Positions 7,655-15,884 of a stretch of DNA of 22,983 nt are shown here, piece after piece. The DNA comes from an uncultured Phocaeicola sp. (GTDB lineage: Bacteria > Bacteroidota > Bacteroidia > Bacteroidales > Bacteroidaceae): positions 1-22,983 of the forward strand of contig CAPAOL010000047.1 of assembly GCA_948579315.1 (NCBI GenBank), read 5' to 3'. A program made the position numbers and the translations under genes. The notes beneath the pieces were generated by a model. The model was given only the letters and a program-made list of their open reading frames with translations. It was not told the origin of the DNA and made no database searches. Positions within the stretch are counted from its first letter, which is position 1, and each line of letters begins with the position of its first letter.

Positions 7655-7662
7655 TAAAATTG

Positions 7663-7670
7663 TAAATTTG
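7663..7670 (+). promoter_or_regulatory. -7 element of the rhomboid operon
   Basis: TAAATTTG matches the Bacteroides -7 consensus TAnnTTTG, 36 bases before the first rhomboid start. No clear TTTG is present 19-21 bases upstream; that space is occupied by the palindrome at 7637-7654. This would suit a promoter that needs an activator or is blocked by a repressor. Confidence 0.6.
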
Positions 7671-7705
7671 CGCGCAATCAATGTTTTATAAGACGAAGAA
7701 TATTT

Positions 7706-8383
7706 ATGAACAGTATACCTACAGTAACCAAGAATTTATTGATAATAAATGTGTTGTGTTTCTTTGGCGGCGTGGTAGCCATGAAGTATGGAATTGACTT
7801 GAACGACCTGCTGGGACTGCACTTTTTTATGGCATCTGATTTTAATCCTGCCCAGTTGATTACTTATATGTTTATGCATGGCGGTTTCCAGCATATCTTT
7901 TTTAACATGTTTGCTTTGTGGATGTTTGGCCGTACGCTTGAACAGGTCTGGGGACCGAAACGTTTCTTATCCTATTATATGGTATGTGGTATAGGTGCGG
8001 GACTGGTGCAGGAGCTGGTGCAATATATACAATATGTGACTGAATTATCGCAGTATGACAGTGTGAATACGGGGATTGCCGTGATCCCGATGGCGGAGTA
8101 CTTGAATCTGATGACTACAGTTGGCGCTTCGGGAGCGATATATGGCATTTTGTTGGCATTCGGTATGCTGTTCCCCAATAGTCAGATGTTTGTATTCCCT
8201 ATCCCATTTCCTGTCAAGGCTAAATATTTTGTGATGGGATATGCTGCTTTGGAGATATTTTTGGGCTTGGGTGCTTCGACCGATGGCGTTGCCCACTTTG
8301 CACACTTGGGAGGTATGATTTTTGGCTTTATATTGATAATGTATTGGAGAAAAAAGAATAACAATGGGCAGTTTTATTACTGA
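7706..8383 (+). CDS. rhomboid intramembrane serine protease, first of a pair
   Basis: This 225-residue membrane protein should cleave substrate proteins within or next to their transmembrane segments in the inner membrane. It is mostly hydrophobic with about six helices. The rhomboid landmarks are all present: YMFMHGGFQHIFFNM (about 54-68), the catalytic serine S142 in VGASGAIYGIL, and the catalytic histidine H200 in HFAHLGGMIFG. The region between helices contains a hydrophilic stretch (~107-130). The C-terminus is a short basic tail, WRKKNNNGQFYY. The next gene, a second rhomboid, overlaps its last 20 bases in another frame, which implies translational coupling. It heads a plus-strand run of four genes. 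Confidence 0.94.
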   Translation: MNSIPTVTKNLLIINVLCFFGGVVAMKYGIDLNDLLGLHFFMASDFNPAQLITYMFMHGGFQHIFFNMFALWMFGRTLEQVWGPKRFLSYYMVCGIGAGLVQELVQYIQYVTELSQYDSVNTGIAVIPMAEYLNLMTTVGASGAIYGILLAFGMLFPNSQMFVFPIPFPVKAKYFVMGYAALEIFLGLGASTDGVAHFAHLGGMIFGFILIMYWRKKNNNGQFYY

Positions 8384-9257
8384 TTTGAAAAATAGTTTCA
8401 ATAAAGGGAACATATATATCCAGTTTATATATATTAATGTAGGGGTATTCATTGTAACTTCCTTATTGGGAATTTTATGGATGCTGTTCAACCGGAATGG
8501 AGCATTTGTGCTTCAATATTTGGAACTGCCGGCCTGGACGTTGCAGTTTGTCAAGCAGCCTTGGTCTTTGCTGACTTATATGTTCATGCACGCAGGTATT
8601 TTGCATTTGCTGTTTAATATGCTGTGGCTTTATTGGTTCGGGCAGATGTTTCTGTCTCTTTTCTCGGCAAAGCATTTCCGCGGGCTCTATCTGTTGGGAG
8701 GTATTTGTGGCGGTTTGTTGTATATGATCGCTTACAATGTTTTCCCTTATTTCAGTGATTCTTTGTATTATTCTTATTTGTTGGGAGCATCAGCTTCCGT
8801 ACTTGCTATCGTTGTGGCCACTGCGGTACGTGCACCGGAATATAGAGTAAACTTTATGTTTATTGGGACTGTTAGGTTGAAGTATGTGGCTCTGTTTATG
8901 GTTGTGACCGATTTGCTGTTTATGACATCGGGCAATGCCGGTGGCCATATCGCTCATTTAGGAGGTGCTTTGGCCGGATGGTGGTTTGCTTCCGGATTGT
9001 CCCGCGGACATGATGCTACGTCATGGATAAACCGATGCTTGGATTGCTTCTCGGAAGGTCTTTCGTTTCGTCGTCAATCGAAAAGACCGAAGATGAAAGT
9101 TCATTATGGTGATAAGGCAAAAGATTACGATTATAATGCCCGTAAAAAACAGCAAAGCGAGGAGATAGACCGTATATTGGATAAATTAAAGAAATCCGGT
9201 TATAACAGTCTGACTACCGAAGAGAAGAAAAGCTTGTTTGATGCGAGCAAAAAGTGA
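8364..9257 (+). CDS. rhomboid intramembrane protease with cytoplasmic C-terminal tail
   Basis: This 297-residue second rhomboid overlaps the end of the first. Residues 1-210 hold the membrane core: YMFMHAGILHLLFNM (72-86), catalytic S143 in LLGASASVLAIV, and H198 in GGHIAHLGGALAG. The serine motif is GASA rather than the commoner GASG of its neighbour. From ~212 on it has a soluble, strongly basic tail ending in RILDKLKKSGYNSLTTEEKK, a C-terminal block I recall from Bacteroidota rhomboids (DUF6576-like), predicted to face the cytoplasm. The following gene starts 3 bases after its stop. The two rhomboids are diverged (different lengths, tails and serine motifs) and so probably differ in substrates or form a heteromeric unit; that is inference. 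Confidence 0.93.
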   Translation: MGSFITDLKNSFNKGNIYIQFIYINVGVFIVTSLLGILWMLFNRNGAFVLQYLELPAWTLQFVKQPWSLLTYMFMHAGILHLLFNMLWLYWFGQMFLSLFSAKHFRGLYLLGGICGGLLYMIAYNVFPYFSDSLYYSYLLGASASVLAIVVATAVRAPEYRVNFMFIGTVRLKYVALFMVVTDLLFMTSGNAGGHIAHLGGALAGWWFASGLSRGHDATSWINRCLDCFSEGLSFRRQSKRPKMKVHYGDKAKDYDYNARKKQQSEEIDRILDKLKKSGYNSLTTEEKKSLFDASKK

Positions 9258-9260
9258 TAT

Positions 9261-10340
9261 ATGAAATATATTGGTCGTTTTTTGGGATGGATACTACTGG
9301 GCATAAACTTGTGTATGGTGGTATTGTTACTGGTATGTGCTTACAGCCCTTATATTGATCCTGTGGCTCATCCGGTATGGTCATGTGCCGGTTTGGCTTT
9401 TCCCGCTTTTTTGATTGTTAATCTTTTGTTTCTGGTCTTCTGGTTGGTGATTTATCGTAAATATGCGTTGCTTTCATTTTTAGGCCTGGTATGTTCCATT
9501 GGTGCTATCCGTACTTATTTCCCAGTCAATGTATTTGTATCTGATGTACCGGAAGGGGCAATCAAATTCTTATCCTACAATACGATGGCCTTTGAAAAGA
9601 ACCGTGCGAACACCAAGGATAATCCGAACCCTGTGCTGGAATATTTAAGAAACAGCAATGCGGATATAATCTGCCTGCAGGAATATATTGTAGGCGGACG
9701 GTTAACCAAGAAAGAGGTGGATTATGCTTTAAGAGATTATCCTTATAAAAATTATCATAAGATATCGGGGGCCAACGGTTTGGGTTGTTATTCCCGTTTT
9801 CCTATTTTGTCGGCACATCCGGTGAAATATGCCAGCCTTAACAATGGTTCCATCGCTTATAAAATCAAAGTGAATGGTGATACCTTGCTGGTTGTTAATA
9901 ATCATCTGGAATCCAATAAGCTGACTGAGAAGGATAAAGAAGTCTATCGCGAAATGATGAAGGATCCTGATAAGCAAAAGGTATCGCAAGGGTCTCGTTT
10001 GCTGATCGGAAAACTGGCGGAAGCATCGGCTATACGTACCGTTCAGGCTGATTCCATAGCTCGTTTGGTGGCCGGTTACAAAGGGGGAGGCATAATTGTA
10101 TGCGGTGACTTCAATGATTCTCCTATATCATACACTCACAGGGTGGTAGGGGAAGGTCTGAATGATGCTTTTGTGGAGTCGGGAAACGGCTTTGGCATAT
10201 CTTATAATCAAAATCATTTTTATTTCAGAATAGACAATATTTTATTGAGCAAGAATTTAAAATCTTACCGTTGTACGGTGGATAATACGATAAAGAGTTC
10301 GGATCATTACCCCATTTGGTGTTATGTGGCGGAGAAGTGA
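9261..10340 (+). CDS. membrane-anchored endonuclease/exonuclease/phosphatase family protein
   Basis: This 359-residue protein has an N-terminal membrane part and a metal-dependent EEP (DNase I-like) domain. Hydrophobic segments at about 7-28, 42-64 and 70-90, with RK residues at 66-67, suggest three helices with the N-terminus inside and the catalytic domain outside in the periplasm. Active-site residues appear in order: N107 in SYNTM, E141 in CLQEY, N214-H215 in VVNNHLES, D283 and N285 in GDFNDSP, D325 in FRIDNILLS, and D348-H349 in SSDHYPI. The set is complete, so it should be active. The fold covers nucleases, phosphoinositide and sphingomyelin phosphodiesterases; the substrate here is unknown, and a periplasmic lipid or nucleotide phosphodiester would fit the topology. 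It sits 3 bases after the second rhomboid and 26 bases before the M3 peptidase gene. Confidence 0.9.
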   Translation: MKYIGRFLGWILLGINLCMVVLLLVCAYSPYIDPVAHPVWSCAGLAFPAFLIVNLLFLVFWLVIYRKYALLSFLGLVCSIGAIRTYFPVNVFVSDVPEGAIKFLSYNTMAFEKNRANTKDNPNPVLEYLRNSNADIICLQEYIVGGRLTKKEVDYALRDYPYKNYHKISGANGLGCYSRFPILSAHPVKYASLNNGSIAYKIKVNGDTLLVVNNHLESNKLTEKDKEVYREMMKDPDKQKVSQGSRLLIGKLAEASAIRTVQADSIARLVAGYKGGGIIVCGDFNDSPISYTHRVVGEGLNDAFVESGNGFGISYNQNHFYFRIDNILLSKNLKSYRCTVDNTIKSSDHYPIWCYVAEK

Positions 10341-10366
10341 TTTTACATACCTTTAATTGACAGATT

Positions 10367-12454
10367 ATGAAAAGACTATTATTTACGTTAGCGACGTGTT
10401 GCGTAATGTGTGCATGTGAACAGAAAACAGAAATGAATCCGTTCTTTACGGAATTCCAGACCGAGTACGGTGCTCCCGATTTTACTAAGATCAGACTGGA
10501 GCATTATGAACCTGCTTTCTTGAAAGGAATAGAGGAGCAGAATGCGGAAATTAAGGCAATAGTTGATAATCCCGAGGAACCTACTTTTGAAAATACCATT
10601 GTGGCGCTGGATAAAAGTGGCGGGATTTTGGCGAGAGTAAGTGGGGTGTTTTTTGCATTGACCGAAGCGGATACAAATGATTCGTTGACGGCCTTGAATG
10701 AAAAGATGGCTCCTGTACTTTCAGAACATAGTGATAATATTTATTTGAATCAGGATTTGTATAAACGGGTGGCTGATGTGCATCAACAGGAACGGGAAGG
10801 TAAGATAACTCTTACGACTGAGCAACACCGGCTGTTGGACAAGTATTATAAAGCTTTTGTCCGTTCGGGTGCCGGACTGGATGCCGGAAAACAATCCCGT
10901 TTGAGGGAGATCAATAAAGAATTGTCGACTTTGGGGATTGCTTTCGACAATCATATCTTAAATGAGAATAACGCTTATCAGTTGGTTATCGAGAATGAGG
11001 CTGATTTGGCCGGGTTACCCGAATGGGTGAAAGCAGGGGCCGCAGAGGAAGCGAAAGCTGCTGGAAAAGAAGGGAAATGGCTATTCACTTTGCAAAACTC
11101 CAGTCGCTTGCCTTTTTTGCAATATGCTGAAAACCGTGAGCTAAGAAAAAATATTTATGAAGCTTATATCAACCGGGGGAATCATGATGATGCGAATGAC
11201 AATAAAGAGATATTGGGAAAGATCATGGCATTGCGTTTGGAACAGGCAAAATTATTAGGATTCGATTGTTATTCCAATTTTGTACTGGATGAGAACATGG
11301 CTAAGAATTCGCAGACAGTCATGGATTTCTTGAACAACCTGTGGGGATACTCACTGGAAAATGCAAAGAAAGAGGCCGCCGAGTTGCAGAAAATAATGGA
11401 TAAGGAAGGTAAGGGAGAGAAGCTGGCTGCATGGGACTGGTGGTATTATGCCGAAAAATTGCGTCAGGAAAAGTATGATTTGAATGAAGATGAAATCAAG
11501 CCCTATTTCAGTTTGGAAGATGTGCGTAGCGGATTGTATACCGTGGCCAACAAACTGTATGGCATTACATTGACCGAACTGAATGATGTGCCCGTATATG
11601 AGCCGGATGTGAAAGTGTATGAAGTAAAGGATGCCGATGGCTCATTTTTGGGATTGTTCTATGCGGATTACTTTCCACGCGCAGGTAAGCGTGGTGGCGC
11701 ATGGATGAGTAATTTTCGTGAACAGGCCGGTGAAGTACGTCCTTTAATTTATAATGTGGCAAGTTTTACTAAACCTGCAGGAAATATGCCTTCTTTACTG
11801 ACTTTGGATGAGGTGGAAACCATGTTTCATGAGTTTGGACATGCATTGCACGGTATGCTGACCAAGTGTAACTACAAAGGAGTGTCCGGTACCAGTGTGG
11901 CGCAGGATTTTGTAGAACTTCCTTCACAGATTATGGAACACTGGGCTGTAGAACCTGAAGTGCTGAAACTCTATGCCAAGCATTACGAAACAAGAGAAGT
12001 GATTCCGGATGAGCTGATTACGAAAATCCAAAATCAGGGTACTTTTAATCAAGGTTTTATGACCACGGAATTATTGGCAGCCGCTTTGCTTGATATGGAA
12101 CTGCATAACCTGACTGATACAGACAACCTGAATGTCGTTGCTTTTGAAAAAGAAACGATGGACAAGCTGGGGCTGATTCCTGAAATAGCTCCTCGGTATC
12201 GCGCCACTTATTTTAGTCATATTATAGGTGGATATGCTGCTGGGTATTACAGCTATCTATGGGCAGAAGTTCTTGACACGGATGCTTTTGAAGCGTTTAA
12301 AGAACATGGAGTGTTCGATAAAAATACCGCAGACTCTTTTCGTAAAAATATTCTAGAGAAAGGTGGAACGGAAGATCCTATGACCCTTTACAGAGGTTTT
12401 CGTGGGGCTGATCCCAGCTTGGAACCCTTGCTTAAAAACAGGGGTTTGAAATAA
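10367..12454 (+). CDS. dcp: M3 family peptidyl-dipeptidase (Dcp-like), predicted lipoprotein
   Basis: This 695-residue zinc metallopeptidase most resembles peptidyl-dipeptidase Dcp, which removes dipeptides from the C-terminus of short peptides. The zinc site is MFHEFGHALHG, with H488, E489 and H492, and the third ligand is E517 in QDFVELPSQIMEHW. Other M3 hallmarks are PRAGKRGGAWMS near 438-448 and APRYRATYFSHIIGGYAAGYYSYLW near the C-terminus. The first 16 residues are hydrophobic and end in VMCAC before EQKTE, suggesting a lipoprotein with C17 modified, though the lipobox is not ideal. It would then act in the periplasm, a fitting place to clear peptides made by envelope proteases. It is last in the rhomboid run and is followed by a strong terminator. 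Oligopeptidase A is the main alternative; length and motifs favour Dcp. Confidence 0.92.
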   Translation: MKRLLFTLATCCVMCACEQKTEMNPFFTEFQTEYGAPDFTKIRLEHYEPAFLKGIEEQNAEIKAIVDNPEEPTFENTIVALDKSGGILARVSGVFFALTEADTNDSLTALNEKMAPVLSEHSDNIYLNQDLYKRVADVHQQEREGKITLTTEQHRLLDKYYKAFVRSGAGLDAGKQSRLREINKELSTLGIAFDNHILNENNAYQLVIENEADLAGLPEWVKAGAAEEAKAAGKEGKWLFTLQNSSRLPFLQYAENRELRKNIYEAYINRGNHDDANDNKEILGKIMALRLEQAKLLGFDCYSNFVLDENMAKNSQTVMDFLNNLWGYSLENAKKEAAELQKIMDKEGKGEKLAAWDWWYYAEKLRQEKYDLNEDEIKPYFSLEDVRSGLYTVANKLYGITLTELNDVPVYEPDVKVYEVKDADGSFLGLFYADYFPRAGKRGGAWMSNFREQAGEVRPLIYNVASFTKPAGNMPSLLTLDEVETMFHEFGHALHGMLTKCNYKGVSGTSVAQDFVELPSQIMEHWAVEPEVLKLYAKHYETREVIPDELITKIQNQGTFNQGFMTTELLAAALLDMELHNLTDTDNLNVVAFEKETMDKLGLIPEIAPRYRATYFSHIIGGYAAGYYSYLWAEVLDTDAFEAFKEHGVFDKNTADSFRKNILEKGGTEDPMTLYRGFRGADPSLEPLLKNRGLK

Positions 12455-12480
12455 AATAGACTGTGAGATAGAATAATTTA

Positions 12481-12518
12481 GGCTGCAAAAAATGCTTTTG
12501 CAGCCTTTTTTCTCTTTT
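12481..12518 (+). terminator. intrinsic terminator after dcp
   Basis: GGCTGCAAAA (12481-12490) pairs perfectly with TTTTGCAGCC (12496-12505) around a 5-base loop, followed by TTTTTTCTCTTTT. It is a textbook rho-independent terminator, 26 bases after the dcp stop. It closes the rhomboid operon and isolates secDF. Confidence 0.92.
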
Positions 12519-12566
12519 GGAATCTAAATATTTGTGTTTGATACCGTGGGAATGTGAAAAAAAAAC

Positions 12567-12574
12567 TATATTTG
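12567..12574 (+). promoter_or_regulatory. -7 element of the secDF promoter
   Basis: TATATTTG matches TAnnTTTG, 58 bases before the secDF start and after the dcp terminator. A TTTG at 12537-12540 is 26 bases upstream, longer than the usual 19-21, so the -33 box is uncertain. Confidence 0.55.
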
Positions 12575-12632
12575 CAACCTTGTATAAACTAAGAATTAAT
12601 CAAAAAGTAAAAATAATAAATTTCAAAGTAAC

Positions 12633-15620
12633 ATGCAAAACAAAGGATTTGTAAAGGTTTTTGCGGTATTACTCACCCTTGTATGTGTGTTTTATCTTTC
12701 TTTCTCTTTTGTGACCCGCTATCACATGGACAAAGCGGCACAAGACCCGAAAGGTGAAGCACATTACCTTGATTCTATGCAGAATGAAAAAGTTTATTTG
12801 GGTAGTTATACGCTGAAACAGTGTCGCGAGATGGAGATTGGTCTGGGTCTGGACCTGAAAGGTGGTATGAACGTTATTCTTGAAGTTTCTGTACCGGATG
12901 TAGTGAAGGCTTTGGCTGACAACAAGACTGATGAAGCTTTTAACAAAGCGGTTGCAGAAGCATCAAAACAATCTATCACTAGTCAGGATGACTTTATCAC
13001 TCTTTTTGTAAAAGAGTATAAGAAACAAGCTCCCAATGGCAAATTGGCTGAATTATTTGCTACTCAGCAGTTGAAAGACAAAGTAACCACCCGCAGTTCC
13101 GACAGTGAAGTTGAAAAAGTATTGCGCGAAGAGGTAAAGGCTGCTATCGACAACTCTTATAATGTATTACGTACACGTATTGACCGTTTTGGTGTGGCAC
13201 AGCCTAACATTCAGGCGTTGGAAGGAAAGATGGGCCGTATCATGGTGGAACTGCCGGGTATCAAAGAACCGGAACGTGTCAGAAAACTGTTGCAGGGATC
13301 TGCTAACTTGGAATTCTGGGAAACTTTCGACGCAAAAGAAATAGTTCCTTATCTTTCTTCTGTAGATAACAGACTGCGTGATATTCTTGCCGTTGAAAGT
13401 GGTGCTGCTTCTGCTGATTCTGTAGCTACTGATACTGTTGCTGTCGCACAGGCTTCTGCAATTTCTGCTGCCGACAGTCTTGCAGCCGCATTGAAAGGCG
13501 AAACGGCAAGTAATTCTGCCGCAATGGAGCAGATGAAGAAAGAACATCCGTTGGCTTCTGTTCTTCAATTAAATCCGAATGGTTACGGGTCGGTGGTAGG
13601 TTATGCCGATTATAAAGATACTGCTCAGGTAAACCAGTACCTTGCTATGAAAGAAGTGAAAGAAATGTTGCCGAAAGATCTTCGTTTGAAATGGGGTGTA
13701 AAGGCTGCTGACTTTGACAAGCAGGGACGTATTTTTGAATTGTATGCTATCAAGTCTACTGAACGTAACGGACGTGCTCCGTTGGAAGGTGATGTGATCA
13801 CTGATGCTAAAGATGAATATGACCAGTTCAACAAGCCTTGTGTCAGTATGTCTATGAACACTGACGGCGCACGCCGCTGGGCTGTTCTGACAAAGAACAA
13901 TGTAGGCAAGGCTATCGCTATCGTACTGGATGGTTACGTATACAGCGCTCCGAATGTAAACGGTGAAATTACGGGGGGACACTCTCAGATTACCGGTAAC
14001 TTTACCCCGGAGGTGACAAAAGACTTGGCTAACGTATTGAAGTCTGGTAAGATGCCTGCTCCTGCACGTATCGTTCAGGAGGATATTGTTGGTCCGTCAT
14101 TGGGTCAGGAATCTATCAATCAAGGTATTATTTCATTTGTTGTTGCGTTGATTCTGTTGATGATCTATATGTGCGCTATGTACGGATTGATTCCGGGTAT
14201 GGTTGCCAACTGCGCATTGGTTGTTAACTTCTTCTTCACATTAGGAATCCTTACCTCGTTCCAAGCTGCACTGACCATGTCTGGTATTGCCGGTATGGTG
14301 TTGTCATTGGGTATGGCTGTAGATGCTAACGTGTTGATTTATGAACGTACAAAAGAAGAATTGAGAGCCGGTAAAACTGTTAAGGCTGCTTTAGCAGACG
14401 GTTATTCTAACGCATTCTCTGCTATTTTTGACTCAAACTTGACATCAATTATCACTGGTATCATTCTGTTCTATTTCGGTACGGGTCCGATTCGTGGTTT
14501 TGCCACTACGTTGATTATCGGTATCCTCTGCTCATTCTTTACAGCAGTATTCTTGACCCGTATTGTTTATGAGCACTTCATGAATAAAGACAAGTGGTTG
14601 AACTTGACATTCACTACAGGGATCTCCAAGAATCTGATGCAGAACGTGAATTACAACTTTATGGGAATGATGAAACGTTCATTCACGGTATTCGGAGCGA
14701 TTATCGTTATCTGTATCATTTCATTCTTTATCCGTGGTTTGGCGCAGAGTATTGACTTTACCGGTGGACGTAACTTCGTAGTTCAGTTTGAACAGCAGGT
14801 TGAACCTGAAACAGTGCGTGACCTGTTGAAGAAGAAAATCACAGAAGATAATGTACAGGCTATTGCTTTGGGTACAGACAAGAAGACAATCCGTATTACA
14901 ACCAATTACCGTATTAATGAAGATTCTCCTACTATCGACTCTGAAATTGAAGAGTTCTTGTATCAGTCTTTGAAAGATGGTAACTTGCTGGGCGAAGGTA
15001 CTACATTGGAAATCTTTATTGACCGTGATAATCGTGTCGGTGGTTCTATCATCAGTTCTCAGAAAGTAGGTCCTAGTATCGCTGATGATATCAAGACTTC
15101 GGCTGTCTGGTCTGTATTGTTTGCATTGGTGGCTATCGGTTTGTATATCTTGCTGCGTTTCCGCAATGTAGCTTATAGTGTGGGTGCGACTGTTGCATTG
15201 GCTGTCGATACTATTTTGATCATCGGTGCATACTCGTTATGTTATGGATGGGTTCCGTTCTCATTGGAAATTGACCAGACTTTTATTGGCGCTATTTTGA
15301 CCGCTATCGGTTATTCTATCAATGACAAGGTGGTTATCTTTGACCGTATCCGTGAGTTCTTCGGTCTGTATCCGAAACGTAACCGTATGCAGTTGTTTAA
15401 TGATTCATTGAATACTACTTTGGCTCGTACCATCAATACTTCATTAAGTACATTGATCGTATTGTTGTGTATCTTCGTGCTGGGTGGTGACAGTATCCGC
15501 AGCTTCGCCTTTGCAATGATTTTGGGCGTTGTGATCGGTACATTGTCTTCTATCTTCATTGCTGCTCCTATCGCTTACCTGACTATGGGTAACAAGATGC
15601 CGGAAGAAACAAAGGCATAA
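12633..15620 (+). CDS. secDF: fused protein translocase subunit SecDF
   Basis: This 995-residue inner-membrane protein joins SecD and SecF, which use the proton gradient to pull exported proteins through SecYEG. The SecD half has an N-terminal helix (~8-28), GLGLDLKGGMNVILEV (70-85), the P1 domain, and a membrane domain with GMAVDANVLIYERTKEEL (D564). The SecF half begins near 660, with SIDFTGGRNFVVQFE (D708) and AIGYSINDKVVIFDRIRE (D898). Both halves keep their conserved acidic residues. The P1 region carries an Ala/Ser/Thr-rich, low-complexity insertion at about 255-300, absent from E. coli SecD as I know it; the fused form with a longer P1 is usual in Bacteroidota. It is transcribed alone, with a promoter after the dcp terminator and a very strong hairpin terminator at its end. 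Confidence 0.97.
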   Translation: MQNKGFVKVFAVLLTLVCVFYLSFSFVTRYHMDKAAQDPKGEAHYLDSMQNEKVYLGSYTLKQCREMEIGLGLDLKGGMNVILEVSVPDVVKALADNKTDEAFNKAVAEASKQSITSQDDFITLFVKEYKKQAPNGKLAELFATQQLKDKVTTRSSDSEVEKVLREEVKAAIDNSYNVLRTRIDRFGVAQPNIQALEGKMGRIMVELPGIKEPERVRKLLQGSANLEFWETFDAKEIVPYLSSVDNRLRDILAVESGAASADSVATDTVAVAQASAISAADSLAAALKGETASNSAAMEQMKKEHPLASVLQLNPNGYGSVVGYADYKDTAQVNQYLAMKEVKEMLPKDLRLKWGVKAADFDKQGRIFELYAIKSTERNGRAPLEGDVITDAKDEYDQFNKPCVSMSMNTDGARRWAVLTKNNVGKAIAIVLDGYVYSAPNVNGEITGGHSQITGNFTPEVTKDLANVLKSGKMPAPARIVQEDIVGPSLGQESINQGIISFVVALILLMIYMCAMYGLIPGMVANCALVVNFFFTLGILTSFQAALTMSGIAGMVLSLGMAVDANVLIYERTKEELRAGKTVKAALADGYSNAFSAIFDSNLTSIITGIILFYFGTGPIRGFATTLIIGILCSFFTAVFLTRIVYEHFMNKDKWLNLTFTTGISKNLMQNVNYNFMGMMKRSFTVFGAIIVICIISFFIRGLAQSIDFTGGRNFVVQFEQQVEPETVRDLLKKKITEDNVQAIALGTDKKTIRITTNYRINEDSPTIDSEIEEFLYQSLKDGNLLGEGTTLEIFIDRDNRVGGSIISSQKVGPSIADDIKTSAVWSVLFALVAIGLYILLRFRNVAYSVGATVALAVDTILIIGAYSLCYGWVPFSLEIDQTFIGAILTAIGYSINDKVVIFDRIREFFGLYPKRNRMQLFNDSLNTTLARTINTSLSTLIVLLCIFVLGGDSIRSFAFAMILGVVIGTLSSIFIAAPIAYLTMGNKMPEETKA

Positions 15621-15644
15621 GAAGGTTTCTTTTAAGAAATAAAT

Positions 15645-15686
15645 AAAAAGAGGAGGATGCTCATTCATGAGCATCCTCCTCTTTTT
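15645..15686. terminator. long bidirectional terminator between secDF and the sugar kinase
   Basis: AAAAAGAGGAGGATGCTCA (15645-15663) pairs perfectly with 15668-15686, a 19-bp stem with a 4-base loop. A run on one side and T run on the other make it work on either strand. It lies 24 bases after the secDF stop and can also stop transcripts coming from the convergent sugar kinase gene. Confidence 0.93.
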
Positions 15687-15751
15687 ATAATGGTCGATTG
15701 GAATTGGTTTGTGGAAAAAGGGTAGATGAATCTTCTGTGGCTTCAAAAATT

Positions 15752-15839
15752 AACTTAAGTACATTGGGTAAGTAACTTAGCTTGCTTGGCATTTCAACTT
15801 AACTTGCTTGTCCCATGAAGTTAACTTGCTTTTTTACGC
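15752..15839. repeat. four degenerate 22-base tandem repeats
   Basis: Units start at 15752, 15774, 15796 and 15818, exactly 22 bases apart. Each begins AACTTA or AAGTTA. Units two to four share the core AACTTAACTTGCTTG with one or two changes (positions 15774-15788, 15796-15810 and 15818-15831); unit one keeps only the first part. The array lies between the secDF terminator and the stop of the convergent sugar kinase gene, so it is not in an obvious promoter. Nothing on either side looks like spacers, an insertion sequence or a gene. Confidence 0.7.
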
Positions 15840-15884
15840 TGTATCTTGCAGATCAATTCTGTTTGGCTATAATCGTGAAAATAG

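Noticed and set aside
8364..9257. Second rhomboid as an inactive pseudoprotease
   Set aside because: The catalytic serine S143 and histidine H198 are both present in their usual motifs.
13167..13982. Minus-strand open frames of 94-137 codons inside secDF
   Set aside because: They mirror conserved SecDF coding sequence, and no domain is recognisable.
15752..15839. CRISPR array
   Set aside because: The period is only 22 bases with no unique spacers of usual length, repeats are degenerate, and no cas gene is in the window.
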